DNA of 64,000 nucleotides, from the NCBI GenBank assembly GCA_944472155.2, contig OX235271.1, positions 80,708,256 to 80,772,255 of the forward strand. Reading direction: 5' to 3'. Below are positions 10,137 through 21,661 of the stretch, piece after piece. The number at the start of each line of letters is the position of its first letter. Positions within the stretch are counted from its first letter, which is position 1. The notes under the pieces are model-generated. The model was not told the DNA's origin. It ran no database searches and saw only the letters and a program-made list of their open reading frames with translations. The position numbers were made by a program, and so were the translations under genes. This DNA comes from Trichobilharzia szidati (taxonomy: Eukaryota; Platyhelminthes; Trematoda; Strigeidida; Schistosomatidae).

Positions 10137-11362
10137 CTAGGCCATTGATTATCCCCATATATAAGAAGGGAGACAAGTCTTCCTGTGATAATCACAGGGG
10201 GATTAGCTTGACTAAATTGGTGGTCTCTAAAGTTCTAGGCTCTACAATAATGCGTAGACTGAGCGGTTCTCAGGAGTAACAAACATGAGAGAACCATGCA
10301 GGTTTTAGCCCAGGAAGAGAGTGTATCGATCATATCTTCACCCTTCGACAGATTCGGGAACATAGGTATACTTACTGTCGGCGTCCAACAATCGTCATAT
10401 TTTTTGACCTAAAGGCAACATTGGATTCTGTTGACCGAGGTGTACTATGGCTCTGTTTGGCTGTGAAGGGAATGCAGAGAAAATACATCACACTGATCAA
10501 AACACTCTACTCGAACTCATGCAGTCAGACTGGTGAGAGCCTATGGAGAGTTGTCTTCTGAAGTGATGACAACCAGTGGTGTCCTTCGGGGATGCCCACT
10601 ATCCCCATTTCTGTTTAATTTCACCACAGATGTTGTAATAATGGACTTAACCCTAATTGACTTCAGCGACTGAGGGATTGACTTTTTACAATCAGGGAAT
10701 AATATCGTTGACTTAGAATATTCGGATGATATAGTCGTCGTAGGTGAAGACTGACAAAATGCAGAGTCTTCTGAAAACCTTGAACAGCAATCTGCAAATG
10801 TTTGGTGTGCGATTCGCTCCCATCAAATGTAAGATGATGCTTCAGGACTGGACTACATCGACCACTCGTAGCTTAAAGATAGACAGGGGGTGAAGTGGTA
10901 GAGCGTGTCGATCACTTCACATATTTGGGGAGTTGCATCAGCCGGTGCCAGTGGGTTGACCGCTGATGAAACCTCAGCACGGATACAAAAGGCTCGTTTG
11001 GCATATACCAACTTACTCCATCTCTGGCGTAGACATGATATCCGGCTGGCTGTCGACCAAAGGGCGTATGTACTTCTCTCCAGGTGGCTTTGAGACATGG
11101 TCATTGAAAGTGGAAGACATGAAAAGGCTGGCTAGCTGTCTTTGATCATGGGTGTCTGCATTCCATCTCCTGTGTTCGATGGCATAAATAAGGTGAGTAA
11201 TATTGAGGTTAGGTTTCGGTCAAGTGATAGTTTGGTGGGAGGGGAAATCAACCAACGAGGTTGGGAAGTTACATTGATTGAGTGAGAGGTGTAGCCATCG
11301 CCTACCTTGACGACAGGCACTTTCAGTTGACATAGGATGGATCAGGTTGTAAAACAGCTAGT
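10137..11362 (+). pseudogene. LINE-A copy (RTE-like reverse transcriptase, dead)
   Basis: The longest 5' extent of LINE-A in the window. It opens with RPLIIPIYKKGDKSSCDNHR, the conserved start of non-LTR reverse transcriptase, then HIFTLRQIREHRYTYCRRP, an FFDLKATLDSVDR motif A block, SGVLRGCPLSPFLFN (motif B), and the catalytic block near 10712-10740 reading LEYSDDIVV, i.e. YxDD with Ser. It continues through the finger region to GGGRKSTNEV and is cut in the GSGC/GGL block. It lacks the 3' end with the CAGA repeats. Multiple stops. Confidence 0.82.
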
Positions 11363-11369
11363 GGTGGTT

Positions 11370-11765
11370 TATGAATACGTTGACTGGAAATCAAATCCGG
11401 ACTATTTACAAGGTTGACGAACACTTGGTTATATATATAAATCAAATGCACAAATTGCAAATTAGTTATCAATTTGCAATGTATACAGTTGCAGGGCTAA
11501 ATTTTTTACTTCAATTTCCTTTGTTAACCAAATCATCCAGATCACAGCATACGATCTGCTTGATATCATAAATGATAATCGAGAGAACCAACCATATTTG
11601 CATAAAACCATATACTACTGTTTGATTTAGAAGACTGGTTGTATGCCACTCATATCAGTCAGTAGTGCTTGCTAGCCAGATTGAAGTGATGTACACACCG
11701 GACTGCCGTTTCACTTGTTTGGAGCAGAGCTCATCAGAGGTGTGCGCGGTTAAAAAGGTAAACAA
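11370..11765 (+). repeat. Dispersed repeat R6, copy 1
   Basis: Shares with 18690-19150 and 47840-48245 the blocks ATCTGCTTGATAYCATAAAT, CATATACTACTG, GCTAGCCAGATTGAAGTGAT, CYGTTTCACTYGTTT and CATCAGAGGTGTGCSCGGTT. No coding capacity was seen. The unit is around 400-450 bases; whether it is an LTR, a MITE or a non-coding part of a larger element is unknown. Confidence 0.5.
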
Positions 11766-11859
11766 CTACTCACTCATCTCAATCAATCAATCAATAGTGT
11801 ATAGTTCAATGCAAATATACTTGTACTTATATAGTTGTAATCTTCACTAGCTGTCAGAT

Positions 11860-12842
<983 letters not shown>

Positions 12843-12993
12843 TAGATAACAAATGTAACAAATTGATAGTGTTAAGAGCACAATATTATTATCCAGCAAA
12901 GGGACTCATTTCAACGAATTTATTAACAATCGTATAGACGTGGTTTTTAAGAAAGCATATCCCTGTCAGGAAATTTAAACTAAAGGTGGGAAT

Positions 12994-13132
12994 TGGTGGA
13001 TGGTGACTAGCAGTGGAATCCAGGATGCGCATTTCGTCCTATTTGGGACTCGTCACTGTATGTACCTGCATTTCTCAGTGAGCGATGATGTCCCCACCGA
13101 GGCTCGAACCCAGTGCCCATAGTTTCCAACGT
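12994..13132 (-). mobile_element. SINE S2 (Smalpha-like), minus copy, hammerhead lacking C3
   Basis: On the minus strand: B-box-like GGGTTCGAGCCTCGGTGG, then ATGCAGGTACATACAG, core TGACGA with the preceding C lost, perfect stem II GTCCCAAATAGGAC, GAAAT, GCGCATC and CTGGATTCCACTGC. Stem II and GAAA are intact, but C3 of the catalytic core is missing. The A-box part is absent; at 13133 it is fused to a plus copy. Confidence 0.8.
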
Positions 13133-13315
13133 CATTGAGAAATGCAGGTACACCCACATGACGAGTCCCAAATAGGACGAAATGCTCATCCTGGATTCCA
13201 CTGCTAGCCACCATCCACCAATTAAATGCCCAGACATCATCGAAGCATCTGGTCAAGAAGCCGACATGTCAACCTGAGACCGAGCACTTCGGTCCAATCA
13301 ATCGACGGGAAAAAT
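13133..13315 (+). mobile_element. SINE S2 (Smalpha-like), plus copy, hammerhead with C3 to A
   Basis: Begins at TTGAGAAATGCAGGTACACC without a tRNA head. Hammerhead: ATGACGA (C3 changed to A) at about 13157, GTCCCAAATAGGAC stem II, GAAAT, GCTCATC, CTGGATTCCACTGC. The tail (AGAAGCCGACATGTCAACCT, GAGCACTTCGGTCCAATCAA) is nearly identical to 35338-35385. Part of an inverted dimer with 12994-13132. Confidence 0.8.
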
Positions 13316-13394
13316 CTAAAATTCAATTAAAGGTGTGAATACATAAAATAATAATAGTGGTTATGAAATGCAATTAGAATATTTGTGATTATTA

Positions 13395-15000
13395 TCATCA
13401 CCAAAAATACCCATTGAGTCATGAAGAAAATAAAAGACAAATTCAGCGAAGAAAATTTTCTTTATCGACGAAATCATCTTCAGAAACTCTACAGCGGTAT
13501 TTATATTTACCAAAAATGTATAGTAGTCTATTATTGAGTGATAGAAGTTGACATAATTGATATAATTACTCGAAAGCGGCTTTAGAAGTTAAAAATAAAA
13601 GTTGGAAATTACGTGGTACTCAAAGGCACAAAGTTAGAAATTTAATAAGATTAAAATTCCTATTCAATGAGAACGATGTGCGTCGGTGGCATAGCGGTTA
13701 GGGCGCTCGCCGACCATGCACATGGTCCGGGGTTCGATCCCCGGCCACCGACGCACTCCTTAACCTCGCTAGACCAGCAATAATGCTGGTGAAGAGGAAC
13801 GGTTAGGCATAAGGCTAGCAACCCCATCCTGTAAAATAAACACTGCTACAGAAACTTCAAGCTACTAGCTTGAAGCCCTATGTTCCACTGGGGAACGTGA
13901 AGGAAAAAAAATTCAATGAGAACGAAGGTAGTTAAGTGTCAATTTAACAAATGTGACGAGGGTGTGAAAATGTATAAAAGGAACATATGAGAGTGGTAAT
14001 AGTGAATTAATTATTAAAACAAAAGTAAACTAAAAGTAAAATTGAAAATTAAAAAGAAAAGAAAAAAATCAAAATTTTTTACAGGGAACGACTAGTGAAG
14101 AGACTGGACAAACTTCTTCTGTATACAGAATTCGGGGTTGTATTGACGAATTGCCAGCGCCTCCGCCGTACACAAATGCCGAAACTTGACGCCCTTTGTA
14201 CCAAATGGCCTCACCTTGTAGATGATCTTGAAAGACGACTCTGGTGGAGCTACATGGCCTGAGTTCACCAGGTGCTCGAGAATTGAGCTAGTAATTGTCT
14301 TGCATTGTCCTTTTGTTAACCATGCTGGATAATGTTCAGAGATGCGTTTGGAAAGTGTGCACTTTGTGCGGCCAATATAACTAGCTGCACACGAGCAGGT
14401 GAATTTATAAACACACATTAAGGTGGCCCAAAGCAGCAGTTTATCCTTCACACATCCATTGATCATTCGTCGGCTGTAGAAATTGATACATAGCTCAGTC
14501 ATAGACCACTATACATTTTTGGTAAATATAAATATCAAGTGTCAAGTAACAAAACCAATAATGTCATACCTGGAATATTCCATAGGATGTATAGATGTTG
14601 GAAGGGTGTGTAAAATTATAAGATTAGTAGGCAAATATAAGAAGTTACATAACATGGTATGAAATTTGGAAAATGATTTTGATTTAAATAAGGAAAGAGC
14701 GAACATGTTAACCGAACCATTTTCGATTTAAACCAAACATTGTTATCCTCGTCTATGGGTTTCAAGTCTTATAGTTGGTCGTATAAATACTCAGACTGCG
14801 TTTTTGTATCAATTCTGCTGATAAACGAGTTTGTTACGTGATATTTGAATTCTAGAGATAGAGCTTCAGTTCCGACTTGGTTCAGCTTCACTTTCGATAA
14901 ATTGTTTATATTAATTTTTCCGGGGACTGTGGAAATTCTTCATGTAACTGGTCCACTACTGCGGATTTTCTGAGCTTTTTTTCCATATGAATTCATAATC
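13395..15000 (-). pseudogene. Penelope-like element C1 (internally deleted; N-terminal block, GIY-YIG domain and pLTR)
   Basis: Read right to left. At 15000-14700 is the N-terminal block (an EALSLEFKYHVTN-like stretch and Y.YDQL), then most of the reverse transcriptase is missing. At 14502-14092 is an open GIY-YIG endonuclease frame (CVYKFTCSCAASYIGRTKCT, HLVNSGH, AEALAIRQYNPEFCIQK). From 14060 to about 13395 is a terminal repeat (pLTR) that is also found at 38600-38990 and, inverted, at 39475-39790. A short inverted echo of the pLTR (GGTAAATATAAATATC) lies at 14519-14534. A SINE S1 is inserted at 13677-13910. Confidence 0.8.
13677..13910 (+). mobile_element. SINE S1, complete, with 15-bp target-site duplication
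   Basis: Flanked by ATTCAATGAGAACGA at 13662-13676 and 13911-13925. The tRNA-like head (GCGTCGGTGGCATAGCGGTT, GGGGTTCGATCCCCGG, CCACCGACGC) has a perfect 7-bp acceptor-like stem, A box and B box. The body contains CTGGTGAAGAGG, CTAGCAACCCCATCCTGT and CTTCAAGCTACTAGCTTGAA, ending in an A-rich tail. The anticodon-like stem closes a 6-base loop and no CCA end is needed, so this is a SINE, not a functional tRNA gene. Confidence 0.88.
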
Positions 15001-15039
15001 TGTAGTTGTAAGAAAATCAATCAAGTCACTGAATCAATT

Positions 15040-15625
15040 AGTGACGTTACGTTGCAGAACAGCGAGCCAAATGTCGAGGATAAGGCTCTATGAGGAATGT
15101 CTCGAGATAAGTCATTATCTACGCCAATTCCTGAAACTTGTCAGATAGGAAAAATTGCCTCCAACTCAAAAGAATCTGCGTCGCATCACCAAGTTGCATA
15201 TGGATTCATCTCAGAAATACATCAACACCTTGAGATCAGATCTAGTCAAATTCGGCAGCAGTCTACAAGAAATTTTCAATTTAGTGTGTCGGATACAGTT
15301 TATTAACTTCATGCAAGACTTACAACTACAGATCGCGAATTCACATAGATAGAAGCTCAGGAAATCCGTAGTAGTGGACCAGTTACATGAAGAATTTCCA
15401 CAGTCCCCGGAAAAATAAATATAAACAATTTATCGGAGCCGAAGCTAAACCAAGTCGAAACTGAAGCTCTGTCTCTAGGATTCAAATATCACGTAACAAA
15501 CTCGTATATCAGCAGAATTCATACAGAAACGCAGTTTGAGTATTTATACGACCAACTATCAGACTTGAAACCTATAGACGAGGATAAAAATGTTTGGTTT
15601 AAGTCCAAAATGCTTCTGTAAGTAT
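15040..15625 (+). pseudogene. Penelope-like element C2, N-terminal block
   Basis: Open frames on the plus strand read PTQKNLRRITKLHMDSSQKY, FVCRIQF-type sequence and VVDQLHEEFPQSPEK, then after a frameshift ETEALSLGFKYHVTNSYISR and IHTETQFEYLYDQLSDLKP. EALSLGFKY..., FE.LY.QL and ...LKP are the usual layout of the N-terminal region of Penelope-like polymerases. It is an inverted near-copy of 14700-15000, so two element 5' parts face each other. The reverse transcriptase core is absent. Confidence 0.7.
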
Positions 15626-15789
15626 GTTCGTTCTTTCCCTATTCAAACTAATAAAGGGAACCGGCTGTATGAAATTTTGATTTAGAATGACTGATGGGAT
15701 AAGTGAAATAATAATACTGCACACTGTTCAATCGTAAAATTGAGAAAAAGTTACATAGATTGACAAAATGAATAAATAAGTGTTTACCC

Positions 15790-16230
15790 TTCTACGGCTA
15801 AGGTGGAAACAGAGATTGTACATGCTTCTTTTGTACAAAAAGGTCTAGCTTGAATTCATGAATGAGCAAAGTTTCTCCTCTCTCTTTGGAAGTTTACAGC
15901 GAAGAAAACGTGACACGTTAGTAGCATGAATTCGACAGATGATATTAAAATCATGGTCAGGGTTGGCCGAATGACAGAAGTCGATCAAGTGTTCTAAAAT
16001 AGAGCTTTGTACATCCTTTCTTTCTCCTTTGTTGGAATATGTTCTCATATCCATGTGGAAAGCGTTTTCTGGCTAAAGCGAATGTGCATTACTCCACAAG
16101 AGCAAATGAACTGATAGATGCACATGAAAGCGGCCAGATGAGGGAACTTATCTTTTGTGAATGTCATTTGTAATTTCGCAGCAAAGAACGTCTTACCGGC
16201 TGATTTAGAGAGACGATTTTTGAGCATATC
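15790..16230 (-). pseudogene. Penelope-like GIY-YIG endonuclease remnant C2
   Basis: On the minus strand, KTFFAAKLQMTFTKDKFPHL and AAFMCIYQFICSCGVMHIRF (decayed YIG), then after a frameshift QSSILEHLIDFCHSANPDHD, FNIICRI, matching the SSILEHLVNSGHV...FKIIYKV region of 14092-14502. Frame breaks show it is dead. Confidence 0.7.
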
Positions 16231-16339
16231 TAAAGTTCGATAGTTTTTTAGTTGACCTAATGAGTATGGTGTGTCCCACTGTAGATGGTGCTTTAAACAT
16301 CAGTAGGTGAATATATGTAATAGTAGTTTGATGATTTTT

Positions 16340-16573
16340 TTTTATTCCTTCACGTTCCCAGTGGAACATAGGGCTCCAAGCTAGAGGCTTGAAGTTTCGA
16401 TAGCAGTGTTTATTTTTACAGGATAGCGTTGCTAGCCTCATGCCCAACCTTTCCTCTTCACCAGCTTGAGTTCTGGCTTAGCGAGGTAAAGGAGTGTGTC
16501 GGCCGGGTATTGAACCCCGGACCGTGTGCATGGTCGGCGCGCGTCCTAACCGCTATGCCATCGACGCACAAGG
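16340..16573 (-). mobile_element. SINE S1
   Basis: Full-length S1 on the minus strand: head GTGCGTCGATGGCATAGCGG with CGGGGTTCAATACCCGGCCG, body CTCACTAAGC-like, and 3' end CTTCAAGCCTCTAGCTTGGA, CCTATGTTCCACTGGGAACG, AAGGAATAAAAAAA. TGATGATTTTT occurs on both sides (about 16329-16339 and 16577-16587), a plausible target-site duplication. Confidence 0.85.
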
Positions 16574-16879
16574 AGCGATGATGATTTTTGATGATTTGAC
16601 TGCTTTAATTCATACCCCCGGTGGACTGCTGCTATCTTAAAGTTGGTGATCAAGCTGAATTTTACCTGGCAATATTTAATTTTCAGGTTGGCGGGAGGAA
16701 GAGATAGTCTTAACAATTCTTACGTGTTTAGAGGAGGACAAGTGATTGAATTCGCTCTTCAAATGGTCAAATTTTCTTGTGGTGTTCTAGTTGTGACTCT
16801 CTAGAATAATGGGACAGTAGGCGACCTTACGCTTTTGTGCAAGGTTCGATGAGTGCTGTATGCTATATGCACGCACCCA

Positions 16880-17010
16880 ACCCCGATAATGTTTGTAGAA
16901 ATGTAGCTGATTGGCTTAAGCACTTGACTTTCAATTGATGGATTCGAGTACCGCTCTACTTACTTCAGCCTGAGCAACTCAGTAGGATTCTTAGTCCTCA
17001 CCCAACCGAT
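16880..17010 (+). mobile_element. tRNA-like SINE S5
   Basis: GCTGATTGGCTTAAGCACTT followed by GATGGATTCGAGTACCGCTC gives A-box-like and B-box-like elements as at 4170-4345; then TAGTCCTCACCCAACC. Diverged body. Confidence 0.5.
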
Positions 17011-17117
17011 TGGAAGAAGATGAAAACACTATTCTTGTTATCTTCGTTATTGTACCAGTTTTTTTGATATCAATACATTCGGTTTTATTTTTTTCTTTCT
17101 TTTCTTGAATATTTAAG

Positions 17118-17504
17118 GTTGATGATATTTATGTGAATGAAATTGGTCAAGCCCAAACAGTTGCATTATTGCGAAGTAAACCTGTAAATACTGTAGTTAC
17201 TTTAGTTGTCAATCGTTTCGAACAATCTGATCCTAATCCTTCAAACAATAATAATAATAATTCTAGTCATATATGTGTCCCGGATTTGAAAGCAATCCAG
17301 TCGTCTGTTGTATGTACAATTTCATCTAGTTGTTGTATAAACACTATAAATACTTCTATTAATCCTAATGAACAATCGACAATGTTAGCTGTATCCTCTG
17401 TATCTTCATCACTGTCATCAATATCGCAAGCACCAATGACACAGCAACATGAAAAGGTTATTGTAGAACAACCGTCTAGTTATGATATAAAATTATCAAA
17501 TAAG
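17118..17504 (+). CDS. pard3: Par-3-like exon 5 (second half of PDZ2 and linker)
   Basis: 129 codons in phase 0. The first 35 residues (VDDIYVNEIGQAQTVALLRS then VTLVVNRFE) complete PDZ2, with the QAQTVALLRS helix in the place where vertebrate Par-3 has a similar VVSLLRST helix. The rest is a low-complexity Asn/Ser/Thr-rich linker to PDZ3, including a run of five to six Asn codons (AAT repeats) that may be polymorphic. Donor AAG|GTAAGT at 17505. A LINE-B 3' end in antisense orientation begins only about 35 bases after the donor. Confidence 0.92.
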
Positions 17505-17539
17505 GTAAGTGTATGTGTAGGTAATTATATGCATATACA

Positions 17540-17760
17540 TATTATTATTATTATTTATTCCCCTTGGGTTCCGAGTGGAACATAGGGCTTCAACAACACA
17601 TCTCCACTTTCTTCTATTTTCTGACATCCTCTTCATCTGGCTAGCCACACGATTGCCCATAATTTCTCATCTGTGCCTCACACCATCTCTTCCATTTCAC
17701 CCTCTCACCGTAAACCCACTCGTCGCTTCCTATTTGGATTCCATCTGAGGGCCATATTAT
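17540..17760 (-). mobile_element. LINE-B 3' end, directly after exon 5
   Basis: The ATTATTATTATTATT tract at about 17540-17553, then CCCCTTGGGTTCCGAGTGG, is the 3' end of LINE-B read on the minus strand. The insertion is only about 200 bases and antisense to the gene, starting 35 bases past the exon 5 donor. Confidence 0.75.
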
Positions 17761-18034
17761 TATTTATCTCTGATTTAATCCCTATAAACTAAGGGTTTTG
17801 CGTTCAAACTTGATATTCATTACAGTTACACAAACATTGATTTGTTAAGTGCCATACAAGTGTCATGCTAAGAAGAAGCAATACGCAGATACGCATACTA
17901 TCCTGGTGGTGTGAAGTCCCTGAGCAGATGACTTCGGTAAACGGTTTTACTTTTTTGTAACAGCCTTTTATTCATTGATTAAAACACAAACTTGCTACAT
18001 AATGGACACTAGGAGATACACCACACAAAGTCGC

Positions 18035-18375
18035 ATAGTTCGTTGTTTGTTTGACAGTTGGGTGTATACCCGGAGGTCCAAGCTGAGGGAGGATCACCCT
18101 CGCCGAGCCTTTAACGTGAAATCTGATCCACAGGGTAATAGAGCAACGTCAGAAGCTACGTTCCTGGTTTGGTTTCCGTTGACCAAAGCAGGTTCATATG
18201 CCATTCGTTCCTTCCGGATTCTGGAGCTCACGTGCACCACAGATTTGAAATCCGGGTTTTCTAGCTCCCCTAGGCAGTGAATAGGATTTGCCTGGCTAAG
18301 AGGAAGACCGGAGTCTACTCAATGTCAGCCATACCAGGTAGTGTACAGGGCCTTACACATTTGAAGAGAATAGAT
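18035..18375. repeat. Dispersed repeat R7, copy 2
   Basis: Shares GGTTTCCGTTGACCAAAGCA, GGTTCATATGCCATTCG, TTCTGGAGCTCA and CTCCCCTAGGCAG with 620-1020. A 101-codon plus-strand frame crosses it but has no recognisable protein motif. Confidence 0.5.
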
Positions 18376-18689
18376 TTTAGGCTGTTATACTCTTTCATAG
18401 GTAACTGTTTAACCTTTCTTATTGGTTGATATGTTGAAAATGATAAAAAGAAAGTTAAATTGCTTATAAAGCCAACTTTTCCTAATATATTCCTCTCTTA
18501 AAAGACACTTCGCTTGTCAAGAAAGTTAAGTTGTTCATTCAATGATAGACTTGATTTATTTACTACTTACTACCCGAATTTTAACATGGTTTCTGAATTT
18601 TAATCAATACTTTTTTGTCGGCATAATATGGGCAAACAATGAAAAACAAACAAACAAGCAAGCAATTCAGTTTTTTCATTGGCAAACAA

Positions 18690-19150
18690 AAGACTAAAAC
18701 TACATACTACTGATTAATTGATATGAGTAGTTCTGCAGCAGTCACGTCAACCAAGTAGTATTAGCTAAACAAATCGAAGTGACCTAAACACATTGGCCAC
18801 CTGTTTCACTCGTTTCAGCGAAAGTCTATCATCGGTGTGCCCGGTTTGACTCAGAGTTTTGAATCAGTCAAAACTACTCGGTTTTTGGAAAGGTGCTTGG
18901 ACAAACTACTAATTTCATAAATCAAATTTACAATTTGCAGTTGACACAGTCCGATGAGGTGAAATTTCTTCACAGTTTCGTTTGGAAATCGAGATTATTT
19001 AGATCACCATATGTTATCTGCTTGATACCATAAATCGTGACCAAAAAAACCATGAAACTATATACTACTGATTGACGGAGGTGAGTAGTTGTATACTACT
19101 CACATCAACCAAGTAGTGTTTACTAGCCAAGCTGCAGAGAAGAAAAATTT
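18690..19150 (+). repeat. Dispersed repeat R6, copy 2 (with partial second unit)
   Basis: Contains CCTGTTTCACTCGTTTCAG, ATCATCGGTGTGCCCGGTTT and ATCTGCTTGATACCATAAAT, as at 11370-11765. The block CATATACTACTGATTGAY and CAACCAAGTAGTRTTWRCTA occurs twice (about 18703-18765 and 19060-19125), so the unit is flanked by a 60-base direct repeat. That could be terminal repeats or a tandem duplication. Confidence 0.55.
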
Positions 19151-19154
19151 ACCT

Positions 19155-19935
19155 TGTCAACAAAGTCATCAACTAGACTGGGTATTCGTGACTACATAGC
19201 GAAGGGGGGGGGCAAGGTTCCAGAACTATTTCCGGTCAGAGGTTAAACTGCCATGAGTAATAAGATATAATTGCTGTGAGATGAAGTTACATAATACAAA
19301 TATGAAAAGAAACAGGGAGATCAACTAGTAAGTATAATTAAACAATAATGATTTTCTTGATAAAGTAGACTGGTTATAGTGTGGCCATGGCAAAAACAAA
19401 CTTTGGATGTACTTCTTTTGGATGCATTCAGTTGGCTTGAATTTTTTTTGAATCGCTAATACTTCAGGCACACATTCCGATAACTTAGTCTCACTCTCTG
19501 TGTCAGAGGTTTGATGTGGTCTTTTGTATAACTTTCAAGGATTTCTCAAATGGTAACCATATTGCTAAACTCTGGAGTTCAAAATATTCCATACTGATGA
19601 TGGATGTTAAAACATCACTGCATTAATTTTGTTGATTCTCTAGATATTCTGCATCGTATGGTCACCACCTGATTCAGTGACTTAATTTTGATCTGAGAGC
19701 ATTTTTTTATAGCGTCATACATATTAAACATAGCTGAAATGTCTTACAGTTCACAATAGTTCTATATCTGAATATTTATCATGTTCTAATGGGTGCTATC
19801 CTGTAAATCGTTTTTTTCTTTCACCTGTGTAAATTTTACGACCGATATTGATCCAAATTAGATCTTATGGTATGATTATCAGTAGAAAGTCAGTTGGTTA
19901 GCTGTTATACCATTAATAATGTAGCTGAATACGTA
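19155..19935. other. Intron 5 segment, no recognised feature
   Basis: AT-rich, with a 10-G run at 19205-19214. No gene, RNA or repeat family was recognised. Confidence 0.45.
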
Positions 19936-19937
19936 TT

Positions 19938-20130
19938 CCGCGTCGGTGGCACAGTGGTAGTCTGGGGTTCTATCCTCGGCTGACGCACCCTTATACCTCA
20001 CTAAGCCAGTGATAAGACTGGTAAAGAGGTGAGGTTGGATATGAGGTTAGCAACCCCCCTCCCACAGAAATTTCAAGCCTCTAGCTTGAAGCCCTATATT
20101 TCACTGGGAACGTAAAGGAATAAAAAAATA
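19938..20130 (+). mobile_element. SINE S1 with deletion in the tRNA-like head
   Basis: GCGTCGGTGGCACAGTGG runs directly into GTCTGGGGTTCTATCCTCGG, so the anticodon-arm region (about 25 bases) is missing. Body AAGACTGGTAAAGAGG, GAGGTTAGCAACCCC and CAAGCCTCTAGCTTGAAGCC, then the A-rich tail. Confidence 0.8.
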
Positions 20131-20294
20131 ATGTATTTTCCGCTATCTAGGCAATAAATTATCAACTATTGAAGAAATTTATTATTGTAATCAGTAAGAC
20201 TAAATCCATGACGCAACAAAGTATTGGGTAATATTTAAATTTTAGCTTTTATAGAGATTTCGATTGATTTCCATTTAGACTTCGCCACGAACCA

Positions 20295-20415
20295 ACATTA
20301 ATCCTAGAGTCATTGTAAACCAAGGAGCATTTGACAACTGTTGTGTCCTAGTTTGGGACACTTCAGCAATGTGCACCTATATGATCCCTCGAGGAGTTGA
20401 TCCCATTTAACTTAA
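20295..20415 (-). mobile_element. SINE S3 fragment
   Basis: On the minus strand GTGCACATTGCTGAAGTG, TCCCAAACTAGGACACAACA and GTTGTCAAATG correspond to the hammerhead-like block of S3. CTGAAGT and ACAA replace the two core halves, so it is inactive. The head is cut. Confidence 0.55.
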
Positions 20416-20675
20416 TAAATTTGAAAAATTTGTTGCGGATTGTCATCAGTGTACATGTTTTAGTTGAAATGTATCGTTCAAGTGTCAAGTGTAGTCTCTA
20501 AGCTACATGGTACAATACGATTTTGTCTGAAGTCGATCTTTTGGAATCCGTAAATATCTTGGACAACAGTTCAAAGTTATTGGCAAGGTTGATTGTTGTT
20601 TTAACCAAGCGAAGACATCCATACACTTTTAAAGACAATGGTGATTGGCTAATGCTATAAACGATTTTCCTATTA

Positions 20676-20677
<2 letters not shown>

Positions 20678-20737
<60 letters not shown>
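20678..20737. repeat. (TA)n microsatellite
   Basis: About 60 bases of uninterrupted TA dinucleotides. Length is likely to vary between individuals. The translated tyrosine/isoleucine run on the minus strand is an artefact. Confidence 0.95.
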
Positions 20738-20739
<2 letters not shown>

Positions 20740-20744
<5 letters not shown>

Positions 20745-21285
20745 CTGTTTGATTTTCGCACCTCGTATTTGTTCACTATAGTATTCCTAGTTTTATTTTC
20801 ATGATTTCTTGTCTGTTTTTGCAGTGATTTTTTGTTTGTTTCTAGTAAAACTCATTTTCAATGCATGTATATGCATAAAATCGAATTTCTGTCTCATTTT
20901 TCAAGCATGATGACTTAACGAATGTAATACACCCTATGGGTGTGGGATAAGGGGAGTAATTTTCTCTAATTCCAATATTGCTTTTTGGTAGTTGCAGAGA
21001 GTTAAGCTACCCGGTGGTTTTATGAAGTTGTATTGATAGCTAAAGCCAATATCATGATAGATTCTCATGTACTATTCTCCTAGAAACAAATCGTAGTATT
21101 TATAGGCGGTTTGACAGCTCACACCTTTTGTAAATGACGCATTCTTTGAAATTATGTCTTAGTATTCATTATCAGTGACTTACAATGAATTTCTTCAAAT
21201 TCAAGTGAATTATGAAACAGGTGGTTGTGGTTATAAAGGATTTATAATGGAGTGACTAATTTTAAAGTTGACTCGATGATGAACT
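20740..21285. other. Intron 5 segment, no recognised feature
   Basis: AT-rich sequence between the TA repeat and a SINE S1 copy. Nothing recognised. Confidence 0.45.
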
Positions 21286-21287
21286 TG

Positions 21288-21512
21288 TGTCGGTGGTCCA
21301 ATGATAGAATCCTGGCCAACCATTCATGTGGTCCATGGTTCGATCCTCGACCAACGCACTCCTAAACCTCACTTAGTCGTTAGTGAGTCTGGTAAAGAGG
21401 GAACGTCAGGAGTGAGGCTAGCAATCTCACCCGGTTAAAATAACCCTATCGCAACTGAAACTTAAAAGCTGAAGTTTGAAGCCCTCCACTTAGAGAGTAA
21501 AAGGAATGATTT
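21288..21512 (+). mobile_element. SINE S1, diverged
   Basis: Head TGTCGGTGGTCCAATGATAG with CATGGTTCGATCCTCGACC and CAACGCACTCCTAAACCTCA, body AGTCTGGTAAAGAGG, GAGGCTAGCAATCTCACCC, ending TGAAGCCCTCCACTTAGAG, AAGGAATG. Substitutions throughout mark it as older than 13677-13910. Confidence 0.75.
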
Positions 21513-21661
21513 TTGTTTCTTTATGAATATATATCAACTATTGTATTATTATTATTAACCAGGGATCATTGGTATTGGTTCTCTGTTTTAATGTGATGAA
21601 GTTCAGTTACGCAGAACAGATTTATGATATACCAGGCCGTTAGCCATACTTATTGTGTGAA

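Noticed and set aside
13678..13752. Cloverleaf-like sequence resembling a tRNA gene (and similar heads at 16500-16572, 44460-44523, 52520-52593, 56207-56283)
   Set aside because: It has A and B boxes and a good acceptor-like stem, but the anticodon-like stem closes a 6-base loop and it is always followed by the same 150-base body and A-rich tail with target-site duplications. It is a SINE head.
20498..20776. 92-codon minus-strand frame with a Tyr-Ile repeat
   Set aside because: It is the translation of a (TA)n microsatellite.
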